Shown here: one piece after another, positions 1 to 10,866 of the stretch
How positions within the stretch are numbered: position 1 is the stretch's first letter
Layout of the letters: each line of letters starts with the position of its first letter
From: Methylobacterium sp. 77
GTDB taxonomy: Bacteria > Pseudomonadota > Alphaproteobacteria > Rhizobiales > Beijerinckiaceae
Reading direction: 5' to 3'
Length of the DNA stretch: 64,000 nucleotides
Assembly (NCBI RefSeq): GCF_000372825.1
Contig: NZ_KB910516.1
Location: 2,264,011-2,328,010 of the forward strand
Translations under genes and position numbers: made by a program
The notes under the pieces: model-generated
What the model was told of the DNA's origin: nothing
Seen by the model: only the letters and a program-made list of their open reading frames with translations
Databases searched by the model: none

Positions 1-76
1 TTCAGCTCGTCCGTTGCAGGATGATCCGGTGCCGCGAACCCATGGCGGGTGGCGGTCCTCTCTCCGGAGACGTTCC

Positions 77-610
77 GTGGCCGCAAACCAGTTCTCGTCG
101 CATGGCAGGCGCCTTACGCCGGCTGTCCTGTCCGGTGTCCTCGCCCTGACGCTCGGTGCCCTGCCTGCGCGCGCGGCGGACTTTCCGGAGCCTGTGCCCT
201 ACGGCGCGCCGCGCGAATTCCGGGATGAGCGTCGGCCGCCGCCTCCGGTCGAGGAATTCGGGCTCGAGCGGGGCCCGCCGCGCCCGATCGAGCCGTGCCG
301 GACGGTGATCCGGCGTCGGGTGACGCCGGAGGGCGAGGAGATCGTGAAGCGGGTGACGATCTGCGAGGAGCGGCCCGACCGGTTCCGGTTCGAGCGCGAG
401 CCGAGGCCTCTCCCGCCGAGGCTGCTGCCGCCGCGCGACGTTCCGCCTGCCTATGGCGTGGAGGGCCGCTCCGAGAGAGGCGGCTACGCCGACGAACGCC
501 CCGTCGAGCGCTTTTCCGGGGAAGATCGGCTCTCCGAGGAGCCGCCCCTCGACGAGCGCCGCATCGATGAGCGCCCCGAGGATGGGCGCGGACCCGATCC
601 GCGCTATTGA
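77..610 (+). CDS. Exported Pro/Arg/Glu-rich hypothetical protein
   Basis: A 177-residue protein of unknown function. I chose the GTG at 77 because GGAGA (66-70) sits six bases upstream; the frame is open further up from a TTG at 14 without a comparable ribosome site. The N-terminus has a basic stretch (SSHGRR), then a hydrophobic segment (LSGVLALTLGAL) and an ALPARAA-type cleavage site, so it is probably secreted. The mature part is rich in Pro, Arg and Glu with no recognisable fold, and holds only two cysteines (in IEPCRTV and TICEERP). It is convergent with the small gene that follows. Low-complexity exported proteins like this are common in Methylobacterium-type genomes. Confidence in coding is good; function is unknown. 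Confidence 0.6.
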   Translation: MAANQFSSHGRRLTPAVLSGVLALTLGALPARAADFPEPVPYGAPREFRDERRPPPPVEEFGLERGPPRPIEPCRTVIRRRVTPEGEEIVKRVTICEERPDRFRFEREPRPLPPRLLPPRDVPPAYGVEGRSERGGYADERPVERFSGEDRLSEEPPLDERRIDERPEDGRGPDPRY

Positions 611-614
611 CGGT

Positions 615-794
615 TCAGGCCCGGATGACGGGCCTGGCCTTCACCGCCGCGGCCAGGGCCTTCAGCTGTCGGTTGAGATCGGCCAGCTCGTTGAGGGCGA
701 TGGTCCGGTGGCCGTCCTTGACCGCGCGCTCGATGTCGGCGACCTGCGCGGTGGCCATGCGCTTCAGTTCGGTGGCGAGTTGTTCCCGGGTCAT
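615..794 (-). CDS. Small hypothetical helical protein
   Basis: A 59-residue protein starting MTREQLATELK. The ATG at 794 is preferred over a GTG at 809 because AGGAG lies five to six bases before it. The sequence is mostly amphipathic helix (Leu/Ala heptads, for example LNELADLNRQLKALAAAVK), which fits a short coiled-coil protein. No domain is recognised. It ends four bases from the stop of the convergent exported protein. A role cannot be inferred. Confidence 0.5.
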   Translation of the reverse strand: MTREQLATELKRMATAQVADIERAVKDGHRTIALNELADLNRQLKALAAAVKARPVIRA

Positions 795-905
795 CGGCGC
801 TCCTGTCACGGCTCGGATTGGTCGGACCGTGATAGGGCGCGCATGCTTAACCGACGGTGTTCATCGGGTGCACCGCACCCGATGATTGGCGTCCGTGACG
901 CCGGT

Positions 906-1340
906 TCAGGTCCGCCAGGGATGGGCCGGCAGCTCGGTCGCACCGATCGAGCTGGCACCGGCGAGCGCCACTGCGTGGTCGTTCTCGACGCTCGACCCGC
1001 TGACGCCGATGGCGCCGGACATCTCGCCGTCCTTGTCGACGATCGGGATGCCGCCGGGGAAGGTGATCAAACCCTCGTTGGAATGCTCGATGCCGAAGAG
1101 CGGGCCGCCCGGCTGCGACAGCTGGCCGATCTGGCCCGTCATCATGCCGAAGAAGACCGAGGTCTTGGCCTTCTTCTGGGCGATGTCGATGGAGCCGACC
1201 CAGGCCCCGTCCATCCGGTAGAACGCCTTCAGGTTGCCGCCGGAATCGACCACGGCGATACACATCTGGGTGTCGAGTTCCACCGCCTTGGCGCGGGCGG
1301 CCTCGATGGCCTTGTGAGCGTCTTCGATGGTCACGTGCAT
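906..1340 (-). CDS. GlcG/HbpS-family (DUF336) heme-binding-like protein
   Basis: A 144-residue protein of the GlcG/HbpS family. It shows the family pattern [20 protein letters not shown] near the start, FPGGIPI in the middle and [17 protein letters not shown] towards the end, and its length matches a single-domain member. Known relatives bind heme or occur in glycolate (glc) operons; their exact roles are often unclear. The ATG at 1340 is chosen because homology begins at [19 protein letters not shown]; the frame extends further upstream without family similarity. It lies on the same strand as malyl-CoA lyase, separated by a small membrane-protein gene, so a link to C2/glyoxylate metabolism is possible but only inferred. 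Confidence 0.85.
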   Translation of the reverse strand: MHVTIEDAHKAIEAARAKAVELDTQMCIAVVDSGGNLKAFYRMDGAWVGSIDIAQKKAKTSVFFGMMTGQIGQLSQPGGPLFGIEHSNEGLITFPGGIPIVDKDGEMSGAIGVSGSSVENDHAVALAGASSIGATELPAHPWRT

Positions 1341-1393
1341 GGGGGTATCTCCATGGTGTCCCGCCCCGTTCGGGGTACGGAAGCGCAAAAGCG

Positions 1394-1681
1394 TCAGGGG
1401 TGGCGGATGGTTCCGGTCTCGGCGCGGCGGACCAGCCACGTCACCGATGCATAGGCGCCGAGCCAGGAGCCCAGGGCGGCGAACAGCACGTAGAGCGCGT
1501 TCTGGGTGTAGCTGATGACCGCGAAGGCAGAGAGCAGGTACCAGATCGCGCTCCAATTCGCCGCGCGGACACGCTGGCGGCCCGCCACCGCCGCGTTGAA
1601 GAAGACGTAGGCCGCATCGGTCACCGCCGTGGCGAGGACGACGCCGGCGGCGATGAGCGGATCGATGGACATGATCAGCAT
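1394..1681 (-). CDS. Small integral membrane protein, unknown function
   Basis: A 95-residue protein with about three hydrophobic segments: [20 protein letters not shown], then [22 protein letters not shown], then a third around [14 protein letters not shown]. It is probably an inner-membrane protein. An alternative ATG lies three codons downstream (1672). It sits between mcl and the GlcG-like gene on the same strand. A 12-bp hairpin separates it from mcl, so it may be outside the mcl transcript. No family is recognised. Confidence 0.65.
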   Translation of the reverse strand: MLIMSIDPLIAAGVVLATAVTDAAYVFFNAAVAGRQRVRAANWSAIWYLLSAFAVISYTQNALYVLFAALGSWLGAYASVTWLVRRAETGTIRHP

Positions 1682-1703
1682 GGGCCACCCGTCTCCATCG
1701 TGA

Positions 1704-1733
1704 GACGGCCGCTCCGAATGGGGAGCGGCCGTC
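1704..1733 (-). terminator. 12-bp hairpin downstream of mcl
   Basis: GACGGCCGCTCC (1704-1715) and GGAGCGGCCGTC (1722-1733) form a perfect 12-bp stem with a six-base loop, starting 20 bases after the mcl stop. There is no following U-run on the minus strand. It may act as an mRNA 3'-end stabiliser or a Rho-assisted terminator of the mtkA-mtkB-ppc-mcl unit rather than as a classical intrinsic terminator. Confidence 0.6.
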
Positions 1734-1752
1734 CATGTCGTGGTGGCGTCGC

Positions 1753-2727
1753 TCAGTTGGCGGCCATCGCGTTGGCCTTCTCGATCAGCGCCTCGGCCAT
1801 GCGGATCGAGGCGATGTCGATGAGGCGGCCATCGAGGGAGACGGCGCCCTTGCCGGCCTTGGCGGCGTCTTCCATCGCCGCCAGGATGCGGCGAGCCTTG
1901 GTGACCTCGGCCTCCGAGGGGGTGAAGACGTCATTGGCGAGATCGATCTGCGAGGGGTGGATCGCCCACTTGCCCTCGTAGCCGAGCGCGGCGCAGCGGC
2001 GGGCGGCGGAGACGTAGCCGTCCGGATCGGAGAAGTCGCCGAACGGGCCGTCGATCGGACGCAGGCCATAGGCGCGGCACGCCACCATCATGCGGGCCTG
2101 GGCGAACAACCACGGGTCCTGCCAATGGGTCTGGCGGTTACCGGCCTCGTCCTTGTCGGTGAGCACGCTGTAATCGTGGTTCACGCCGCCGATCACCTGG
2201 GAGCGGGCGCGGGTCGAGGCGGCGTAATCGGCCACGCCGAAGGACATGGCTTCGAGGCGCTTCGAGGAGGTCGCGATGGCTTCCACGTTGGCCATGCCGA
2301 GGGCGGTTTCGATCAGCACTTCGAAGCCGATCTTCTTCTCGCGCTTCATGGCCTGTTCGATCTGCGTCACCATCACGTCGATGGCGTAGACGTCGGCCGC
2401 CACGCCGACCTTGGGGATCAGGATCATGTCGAGGCGCGGACAGGCCTCCACGATGTCGACCACGTCGCGGTACATGTAGTGGGTGTCGAGACCGTTGATG
2501 CGGATCATCATGGTCTTGTTGCCCCAGTCGATCTCGTTGAGCGCCTGGATGATGTTCTTGCGGGCCTGCTCCTTGTCGTCGGGAGCGACGGCGTCTTCGA
2601 GGTCGAGGAAGATGACGTCGGCCTTGGAGGACGCGGACTTCTCCATGAAGGTCGGGTTGGAGCCGGGAACGGCGAGTTCCGAGCGGTGCAGGCGCGGGGT
2701 GGCCTGCTGGATCAGGGTAAAGCTCAT
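1753..2727 (-). CDS. mcl: L-malyl-CoA / beta-methylmalyl-CoA lyase
   Basis: A 324-residue CitE-superfamily lyase. It cleaves malyl-CoA to acetyl-CoA and glyoxylate, the last step of the serine cycle; the same family also handles beta-methylmalyl-CoA in the ethylmalonyl-CoA pathway. Visible family features are VPGSNP (20-25), the acidic metal-site strand IFLDLEDAV (39-47), the CoA/substrate Arg in MIRING (76) and the Mg-ligand region VLIETALG (137-144). The ATG at 2727 has AGGA about eight bases upstream. It is the last gene of the serine-cycle block, 134 bases after ppc, with a small hairpin in that gap. The gene order matches the Methylobacterium extorquens arrangement. Confidence 0.97.
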   Translation of the reverse strand: MSFTLIQQATPRLHRSELAVPGSNPTFMEKSASSKADVIFLDLEDAVAPDDKEQARKNIIQALNEIDWGNKTMMIRINGLDTHYMYRDVVDIVEACPRLDMILIPKVGVAADVYAIDVMVTQIEQAMKREKKIGFEVLIETALGMANVEAIATSSKRLEAMSFGVADYAASTRARSQVIGGVNHDYSVLTDKDEAGNRQTHWQDPWLFAQARMMVACRAYGLRPIDGPFGDFSDPDGYVSAARRCAALGYEGKWAIHPSQIDLANDVFTPSEAEVTKARRILAAMEDAAKAGKGAVSLDGRLIDIASIRMAEALIEKANAMAAN

Positions 2728-2770
2728 CGGGAAATCCTTCCTCTGGGTTCGTGTTCTGGTCGTTGGTCGA

Positions 2771-2787
2771 GACCGCAAAACGCGGTC
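2771..2787 (-). other. Stem-loop in the ppc-mcl gap
   Basis: GACCGC (2771-2776) pairs with GCGGTC (2782-2787) across a five-base A-rich loop. It lies mid-way in the 134-base ppc-mcl gap. No U-run follows, so an mRNA-processing or stability element is as likely as attenuation. Confidence 0.35.
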
Positions 2788-2861
2788 CACCATACCGGTC
2801 GGGATACGCTTTCGCGCCGGTCCCAGGGCCGTGGCCGGCCCTCGGTATTCTTACAAAGCCG

Positions 2862-5621
<2,760 letters not shown>

Positions 5622-5762
5622 CGGATGGCCACCTCGAACAGAGTTGAGCCGATGGCCGCCGGGTCGTGCGGGCAACGGTGGAAAGCGACCGCTCCGGCAG
5701 CATGGAACGCAGCACCGGAGCGATCAAGGGGGGCGTTCGAGCCCTATGGTTGGGGTGCCGTT

Positions 5763-5782
5763 CCCTCCCCCGCCGAGGAGGG
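5763..5782. repeat. GC-rich palindromic element in the mtkB-ppc gap
   Basis: CCCTCC (5763-5768) and GGAGGG (5777-5782) form an inverted repeat around CCCGCCGA. It is followed by further GGGAGG-type sequence to about 5805. Similar CCCTCC...GGAGGG elements occur near 33280, 33350 and 49115-49138, so this looks like a dispersed intergenic repeat. The 212-base gap between mtkB and ppc shows nothing else. Confidence 0.5.
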
Positions 5783-5833
5783 AGGGCACATGCGGGGAGG
5801 GAGAGGCCTAGCCGGGACGGAGAGGTCTTGCTC

Positions 5834-6727
5834 TCAGGCCGCGAGCTTGCGCATCACCTGTTCGACCGTCGAGCCGAAATCACCGGGGCTCGGGGCGACC
5901 GTCAGGCCGTAGGAGCGCATGATCTCGGCCTTCTCGGCGGCAGAATCGCCGGTGGCGGAGATGATCGCGCCGGCATGACCCATGCGGCGACCCTTCGGCG
6001 CGGTGAGACCGGCGACGAAGCCGATGACGGGCTTCGTCATGTTCTCCTTGATCCAGGCCGAGGCCTCGGCCTCCTGCGGACCGCCGATCTCGCCGATCAT
6101 CAGCACGGCCTTGGTCTCGGGATCCTGCTCGAACAGAGCGAGGTGATCGAGGAAGGACGAGCCGTTGATCGGGTCGCCGCCGATGCCGACGGAGGTGGTG
6201 ATGCCGATGCCCCGCTCCATCATCTGCGCTGCGGCCTCGTAGCCGAGGGTGCCGGAGCGCGAGATCACGCCGACATTGCCCTTGAGGTAGATGTGGCCGG
6301 GCATGATGCCGAGCATCGACTTGCCGGGCGAGATGATGCCGGCACAGTTCGGGCCCACCACCATGGTGCGCTTGTCCTTGGGGTAGCGGCGCAGGTAGCG
6401 CTTCACCCGCATCATGTCCTGCGCCGGGATGCCGTCGGTGATCGAGCAGATCAGCGCGAGGCCGGCATCGGCACCCTCCATGATCGCGTCGGCCGCGAAG
6501 GGCGGGGCGACGAAGGTGATCGAGGTGGTGGCGCCGGTGGCCTCCACGGCCTCCTTGACGGTGTTGAACACCGGCACCCCGAGATGGGTCTTGCCGCCCT
6601 TGCCGGGGGTGACGCCGCCGACGACGTTGGAGCCGTATTCCAACATCTCCTTGGCGTGGAACGTGCCCTTATCGCCGGTGATGCCCTGGACGATGATCGG
6701 GGTCTTCTCGTCGATCAGAATGCTCAT
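5834..6727 (-). CDS. mtkB: Malate thiokinase (malate-CoA ligase), alpha/SucD-like subunit
   Basis: A 297-residue SucD-type subunit. With MtkA it converts malate, ATP and CoA to malyl-CoA. Seen in the sequence: the CoA-binding Rossmann segment VQGITGDKGTFHA (13-25), GGKTHLGVPVF, VGPNCAGIISPG (124-135), SRSGTLGYEA (157-165) and the phosphohistidine loop GRRMGHAGAI with His251. General relatives are succinyl-CoA synthetase alpha subunits. Placement between mtkA and ppc in a serine-cycle block, with no sucAB genes nearby, supports malate rather than succinate as substrate. It starts 18 bases after mtkA, so the two are probably co-translated. Confidence 0.95.
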   Translation of the reverse strand: MSILIDEKTPIIVQGITGDKGTFHAKEMLEYGSNVVGGVTPGKGGKTHLGVPVFNTVKEAVEATGATTSITFVAPPFAADAIMEGADAGLALICSITDGIPAQDMMRVKRYLRRYPKDKRTMVVGPNCAGIISPGKSMLGIMPGHIYLKGNVGVISRSGTLGYEAAAQMMERGIGITTSVGIGGDPINGSSFLDHLALFEQDPETKAVLMIGEIGGPQEAEASAWIKENMTKPVIGFVAGLTAPKGRRMGHAGAIISATGDSAAEKAEIMRSYGLTVAPSPGDFGSTVEQVMRKLAA

Positions 6728-6745
6728 GACGTATCCTCCCCGTCT

Positions 6746-7939
6746 TTAGTGGTTGCGTTTGCCAGAGTCGTTCTTGGCGGCGTCGCAGGCTGCGACGGCC
6801 TTGGTCGCGGCGTCCGACAGGCTGTCGGCGGTGATGAGGTCGAGGCCGCTTTCGGCCAGGATCTTCTTGCCCGCCTCGACATTCGTGCCGGCGAGCCGGA
6901 CGATGAGCGGCACGTCGATCTTCACTTCCTTGGCCGCCTGGATCACGCCCTGGGCGACCCAGTCGCAGCGGTTGATGCCGGCGAAGATGTTGACCAGGAT
7001 CGCCTTCACGTTGCGGTCGGAGAGGACGAGGCGGAAGGCCGTCGCCACACGGTCCGGCGAGGCGCCGCCGCCGACATCGAGGAAGTTCGCGGGTTCGCCA
7101 CCCGCATGCTTGATCATGTCCATGGTCGCCATGGCGAGACCGGCGCCGTTGACGATGCAGCCGATCTCGCCTTCGAGGCCGATATAGCTGAGGTTGTGCT
7201 CGGCGGCCTGGGCCTCGCGCGGGTCACCCTGCGAGGGATCGTGCATGTCGGCGATGTTGCGCCGGCGGAACATGGCGTTGTCGTCGAACGACATCTTGGC
7301 GTCGAGGGCCAGGACGCGGTCGTCCTTGGTTACGACCAGCGGGTTGATCTCCAGCATGGTGCCGTCGCAATCGCGGAACGCCCGGTAGGCGTTCATGATC
7401 GTCTTCACGGCGGCCGAGACCTGCTTGATGTTCAAGCCGAGCTGGAACGCGATCTCGCGGGCCTGGAACTGCTGCAGGCCGACGGCCGGCTCGACCACGA
7501 CCTGAATCAGGGCCTCGGGCTCATTGGCCGCGATTTCCTCGATATCCATGCCGCCGCGCTGGGAGGCGATGACGCGGACGCGCTCGGCCTTCCGGTCGAG
7601 GACGTAGCCGAGATAGAGCTCGCGCTCGAACGGATCGGCGGTCTCGATATAGACGCGCTGGACCGGCTTGCCCTCGGGGCCGGTCTGCAGGGTGACGAGG
7701 CGCTTGCCGAGGAGATCCTTGGCCGCGTCACGGACCTCGTTATAGGTCCGGCACAGCTTGATCCCGCCGGCCTTGCCACGCGCGCCGGCATGGATCTGTG
7801 CCTTCACCGCCCAGAACGAGCCACCGAGCTCGGTGGCGGCATAGACCGCCTGATCGGGACTGAAGGCCACGGCGCCCTTGGGAACCGCGACGCCGAATCC
7901 GGCGAGCAGCTCCTTGGCTTGATACTCATGCACGTCCAT
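6746..7939 (-). CDS. mtkA: Malate thiokinase (malate-CoA ligase), beta/SucC-like subunit
   Basis: A 397-residue SucC-type subunit carrying the ATP-grasp domain. Features include the N-terminal [20 protein letters not shown], the nucleotide-binding [27 protein letters not shown] and the CoA-ligase part [13 protein letters not shown] followed by [11 protein letters not shown]. The ATG at 7939 has GAGGAG upstream; an in-frame extension to 8038 runs through AT-rich control sequence and is rejected. It is probably the first gene of a second serine-cycle transcript: a terminator and an AT-rich region with inverted repeats separate it from fch. Substrate assignment to malate is by context. Confidence 0.95.
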   Translation of the reverse strand: MDVHEYQAKELLAGFGVAVPKGAVAFSPDQAVYAATELGGSFWAVKAQIHAGARGKAGGIKLCRTYNEVRDAAKDLLGKRLVTLQTGPEGKPVQRVYIETADPFERELYLGYVLDRKAERVRVIASQRGGMDIEEIAANEPEALIQVVVEPAVGLQQFQAREIAFQLGLNIKQVSAAVKTIMNAYRAFRDCDGTMLEINPLVVTKDDRVLALDAKMSFDDNAMFRRRNIADMHDPSQGDPREAQAAEHNLSYIGLEGEIGCIVNGAGLAMATMDMIKHAGGEPANFLDVGGGASPDRVATAFRLVLSDRNVKAILVNIFAGINRCDWVAQGVIQAAKEVKIDVPLIVRLAGTNVEAGKKILAESGLDLITADSLSDAATKAVAACDAAKNDSGKRNH

Positions 7940-7996
7940 GTGCGTTCTCCTCGGCGTTTTCCCTGGGACAGACACTCTCGTAAATTTCACTTCACG

Positions 7997-8036
7997 GAAA
8001 GAGCTTCTGTTGTAATATTTTTTTACATTCTCTTTC
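7997..8036 (-). promoter_or_regulatory. Nested inverted repeats in the AT-rich mtkA upstream region
   Basis: GAAAGAG (7997-8003) and CTCTTTC (8030-8036) are perfect 7-bp inverted arms. Inside them, TGTAA (8011-8015) and TTACA (8023-8027) form a second dyad with a seven-base spacer, giving a T-N11-A pattern typical of LysR-type regulator sites. The stretch is strikingly AT-rich for this genome and lies about 60-100 bases before the mtkA ATG. A LysR regulator (QscR) is known to control serine-cycle genes in M. extorquens; binding here is inferred. Confidence 0.45.
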
Positions 8037-8075
8037 ACTCCGCCTTTACAGGCGGCCGGAATGTATTTTTTAGAC

Positions 8076-8108
8076 GAAAAGGCCGGCTGAGTTTGTTCTC
8101 GCCGGCCT
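8076..8108 (-). terminator. Rho-independent terminator after fch
   Basis: On the minus strand, AGGCCGGC and GCCGGCCT (plus-strand arms 8080-8087 and 8101-8108) form an 8-bp GC stem followed directly by TTTTCGTC. It sits 10 bases downstream of the fch stop, so the sgaA-hprA-mtdA-fch transcript should end here, before mtkA. Confidence 0.8.
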
Positions 8109-8118
8109 CTCGATATCC

Positions 8119-8760
8119 TTAGTTCACCTTGGCCTTCACGACCTCGTAGATCTTCTCGTTGAGTGGCCCGGCCGGCCCGAGCAACTCTTCGAGTTGCTTC
8201 AGTTGTTCCTCAGCGAATCCGCGATCGTCCAGGCCCTTGGCGTTGACATAGACGTTGAGCGCGGCGCTGCGCAGGCCGGCATGGGCCGAGAGAACCGCAA
8301 CCCCGGCATCGGAGATGACGTTGAGGTTGCCCTTCTCGGCCACCGCCTCGGCGAGGTCGATGACCTCGCGGCAAACGCGGCAGCAGGCGAGCGGCACGTC
8401 GGTGGCGACCCTGAGCGCCTCCTGGATCCTGGCGGCGCGGGCCGCCTTCTCCTCGTCGGTGCCCTTCGGCAGGCCGTAGGCGGCCATGACGGCGTCGAAA
8501 GCCTCGACGTCGTCGGAGATCATGCCGGTGAGTTCGGCCCGGAGCGCCTCGGACTTGCCCAGGATCTCCTTCAGCTCGGCTTCGACCTCGACATACTTCT
8601 TCTTCCCGATGGTCAGGTTGCACACCATGCTGAGCAAGGCGGCACCCATGGCGCCGGAGATGGCGGCGGCACCGCCGCCACCGGGGGTCGGGGCCGAGCT
8701 GGCGAGCCCGTCGAGGAAGCCCTGGATGGTTTCGCCGGCGGCGGAAGTCTTGTCAGCCAT
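8119..8760 (-). CDS. fch: Methenyltetrahydrofolate cyclohydrolase
   Basis: A 213-residue protein of the formimidoyltetrahydrofolate cyclodeaminase/cyclohydrolase family. It interconverts methenyl-H4F and 10-formyl-H4F in the C1 assimilation branch. Family features are the N-terminal [19 protein letters not shown] (positions about 15-33), [13 protein letters not shown], and the C-terminal [20 protein letters not shown] followed by NVYVNAKGL. Length fits the Fch enzyme of M. extorquens, not the bifunctional FolD. It begins three bases after the mtdA stop, so the two are tightly coupled; MtdA supplies its methenyl substrate. A terminator follows. Confidence 0.95.
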   Translation of the reverse strand: MADKTSAAGETIQGFLDGLASSAPTPGGGGAAAISGAMGAALLSMVCNLTIGKKKYVEVEAELKEILGKSEALRAELTGMISDDVEAFDAVMAAYGLPKGTDEEKAARAARIQEALRVATDVPLACCRVCREVIDLAEAVAEKGNLNVISDAGVAVLSAHAGLRSAALNVYVNAKGLDDRGFAEEQLKQLEELLGPAGPLNEKIYEVVKAKVN

Positions 8761-8763
8761 GGT

Positions 8764-9627
8764 TCAGGCCATCGTCTTGGCGAGGGCGTAGATGTCCTCG
8801 GCGTCGAACACCGTCTCGGCGTTCTCGAAGAGCTTACCGACGCAGGCGCGGTGGAGCTTGAGCTTCAGGCCGCCGATGCCGAGCGCGCCGAACACCTTCT
8901 TGCCGTGGCGCTCCTTGCCCTTGTCCATCGCCTCGATGCCGCCGAAGCCGAGCGGCGGCTGGGCGTTGTAATCGGCGACGAACTCGATGCTGGCCTCGTC
9001 CTTCCAATCGGCTTCGGCGAGCAGCTCGAGGCCGATGGCACCGGCCGAGAAGACCAGGTTCTGGCCCTTGACGATGGCGGCGCGCGAGGCGGCATCCGGC
9101 GTCGCGGCGGCGCTGATATTCACCTTGAAGCGCGTGTTGATTGCGTCGGCGGCGGCCTGGGCCTTGTCGAGCGAGCGACCGCACAGAACGACGGTGGCGC
9201 CTTCCTGGGCGAGGAGGGCGGCCGAGCGCATGCCGACGGGACCGGTGCCGGCGAGGACGACGGCCTTCTTGCCCGCGAGCGAACCGGCCGCCTTCTGCAC
9301 CAGGGCGACGCCGGCGGCGGCGGTGGTGTTGGAGCCGTTGGAATCGAGCATGATCGAGACGCGGAACGGGCCGAAGAAGCGCTTCTTCACCGCCTCGAAC
9401 ACCGCCTCGCCGGCCGCCATGCTGCCGCCGCCGACGAAGATCGCCGTGGACTTCTTCTCCGAACCGCCGCGGGTGTAGATCGTGCCGTCGACCAGGGCGC
9501 CGACTGTGTCGGGCGTGACGTTGCCGTAGCCGGCGATGTGATCGGCTCCGCCATCGTAACCGACGACCACATCGAACACGCTCGGAACCGGGTCGGTATC
9601 GAATTGGAACAGCAGCTTCTTCGTCAT
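8764..9627 (-). CDS. mtdA: NADP-dependent methylene-H4MPT/methylene-H4F dehydrogenase
   Basis: A 287-residue MtdA, an enzyme largely restricted to methylotrophs. It oxidises or reduces methylene-tetrahydrofolate (and the H4MPT form) with NADP(H), setting the flux between formate and serine-cycle assimilation. The start MTKKLLFQFDTDPVPSVFDV, the segment MLDSNGSNTTAAAGVALV, the nucleotide-binding VVLAGTGPVGMRSAALLA and the tail GALGIGGLKLKLHRACV closely follow the known M. extorquens protein. The ATG at 9627 is preceded by AGAGGAAA. It is coupled to fch (three-base gap) and separated from hprA by 149 bases with two hairpins. Confidence 0.97.
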   Translation of the reverse strand: MTKKLLFQFDTDPVPSVFDVVVGYDGGADHIAGYGNVTPDTVGALVDGTIYTRGGSEKKSTAIFVGGGSMAAGEAVFEAVKKRFFGPFRVSIMLDSNGSNTTAAAGVALVQKAAGSLAGKKAVVLAGTGPVGMRSAALLAQEGATVVLCGRSLDKAQAAADAINTRFKVNISAAATPDAASRAAIVKGQNLVFSAGAIGLELLAEADWKDEASIEFVADYNAQPPLGFGGIEAMDKGKERHGKKVFGALGIGGLKLKLHRACVGKLFENAETVFDAEDIYALAKTMA

Positions 9628-9688
9628 GTCGTTTCCTCTGCCCGCGACGCTGCGCGGCTGACGTTTCGTCGGTTCGTTGCGACGGACC

Positions 9689-9727
9689 GCGTTCGATGAA
9701 CGCGCCCCGTCATTCCGGGAAACCCGG
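9689..9727 (-). other. Two hairpins in the hprA-mtdA gap
   Basis: GCGTTC/GAACGC (9689-9694 and 9698-9703) and CCGGG/CCCGG (9715-9719 and 9723-9727) are adjacent perfect stems in the 149-base gap. Neither is followed by a U-run on the minus strand. They may punctuate mRNA processing between hprA and mtdA; no promoter is obvious. Confidence 0.35.
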
Positions 9728-9776
9728 ACGGCCTCTGGCGGATGCGGCGGTGGCGAGCCGGGCGATCCCGAGAGCC

Positions 9777-10721
9777 TTAGCCTTCGACCACGTTCTGCGG
9801 CTTGCCCGCGACGTAGGCCTCGACATTGTCCACGAGCTGGTCGGCCAGGATCTGCATGGCCTCCTTGCTCGCCCAGGCCACGTGCGGCGTGACGATGAGG
9901 TTGGGCAGGTCGAGCTCGCACAGAATGTTGCCGTTCTTGGGCGGCTCGGTCATCACCACGTCGAAGCCGGCGCCACCGATCGTGCCGGCCTTGAGGGCCT
10001 CGGCGAGGGCTTCCTCGTCGACGAGGCCGCCACGGGCGGTGTTGATGAGGATGGCGTGCTTCTTCATCTTCGCGAGCTGCTCGCGGCCGATCATGTTCCG
10101 GGTCTCCGGCGTCAGCGGCGCGTGCAGGGTGATGACGTCGGATTCCGTCAGGATCGTCTCGAAATCGACGAGGCCGTCCTGCGGGAACACGTCATAGGCG
10201 ATGACCTTCATGCCGAGCGCTTCCGCGCGCTTGGCGATGGACTTGCCGAGCGCTCCGTAGCCGACGATGCCCAACGTCGAGCCGGCGATGTCGTGGATCG
10301 GGTAGTCGAAGTAGCAGAACTGGGTCGATTTCGCCCAATCCCCCCGGCGCACGGAATTGGCGTAGGGCACGATGGCGCGCCGCAGGGCAAACATCAGGCC
10401 GATCACGTGCTCGGGCACGGTGTTGAAGGCGTAGTTGCGGATGTTGACGACGGTGATGCCGAGTTCCTTGGCGGCCTTCTTGTCGACGACGTCCGTGCCG
10501 GTGGCGGCGACGGCGATGAGCTTGAGGTCGGGCAGCTGCTTCAACGTCTCGGCGCGCATGGGCACCTTGTTGATCAGCGCGATCTCGGCACCCTTGAGGC
10601 GCTCGACGATCTCTTCCGGCGTCCAGGTCGAATCGTACTCGGTGTAGCTGTGCGGGAAATTGAATTCGCGCACCTTGGCGTCGAGGGATTCACGGTCGAG
10701 GAAGACGATTGTGTGCGCCAT
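9777..10721 (-). CDS. hprA: NAD(P)H-dependent hydroxypyruvate reductase
   Basis: A 314-residue D-2-hydroxyacid dehydrogenase that reduces hydroxypyruvate to glycerate in the serine cycle. The Rossmann motif GYGALG is at 154-159. The catalytic set is present: Arg230 in NTARGG, Glu259 in MTEPP and His280 in TPHVAWAS. The N-terminus MAHTIVFLDRESLDAKVREF matches methylotroph hydroxypyruvate reductases. It lies 145 bases after sgaA, whose product hydroxypyruvate it consumes. The GlyA-independent part of the cycle is therefore co-located and probably co-transcribed. Confidence 0.96.
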   Translation of the reverse strand: MAHTIVFLDRESLDAKVREFNFPHSYTEYDSTWTPEEIVERLKGAEIALINKVPMRAETLKQLPDLKLIAVAATGTDVVDKKAAKELGITVVNIRNYAFNTVPEHVIGLMFALRRAIVPYANSVRRGDWAKSTQFCYFDYPIHDIAGSTLGIVGYGALGKSIAKRAEALGMKVIAYDVFPQDGLVDFETILTESDVITLHAPLTPETRNMIGREQLAKMKKHAILINTARGGLVDEEALAEALKAGTIGGAGFDVVMTEPPKNGNILCELDLPNLIVTPHVAWASKEAMQILADQLVDNVEAYVAGKPQNVVEG

Positions 10722-10795
10722 GTGGAACCCTCAGCGACGGTCCGCGCCGGGCGCGGCGTTACGCGATACACGCTTTGACGAAGATGGCCCCGGGG

Positions 10796-10863
10796 CCGGC
10801 ACGGTGCCGGTCCCGGAAACGGTGTCGATCAGGACTTCACGAACCGATCAGGACTTTACGAGC
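10796..10863 (-). repeat. Hairpin plus 19-bp tandem repeat between sgaA and hprA
   Basis: Immediately after the sgaA stop there are two head-to-tail 19-base copies (10826-10844 and 10845-10863) beginning CGATCAGGACTT, differing at two positions, with a partial third start at 10864. Next to them CCGGCAC-G-GTGCCGG (10796-10810) is a perfect palindrome. Together they could shape mRNA ends or processing between two highly expressed genes. Confidence 0.5.
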
Positions 10864-10866
10864 CGA

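Noticed and set aside
5666..8122. Long open frame (over 800 codons) on the plus strand antisense to mtkB and mtkA
   Set aside because: The composition is Arg/Asp/Gly/His-rich without motifs and the opposite strand carries strongly recognisable genes; long antisense frames are expected in such high-GC DNA.
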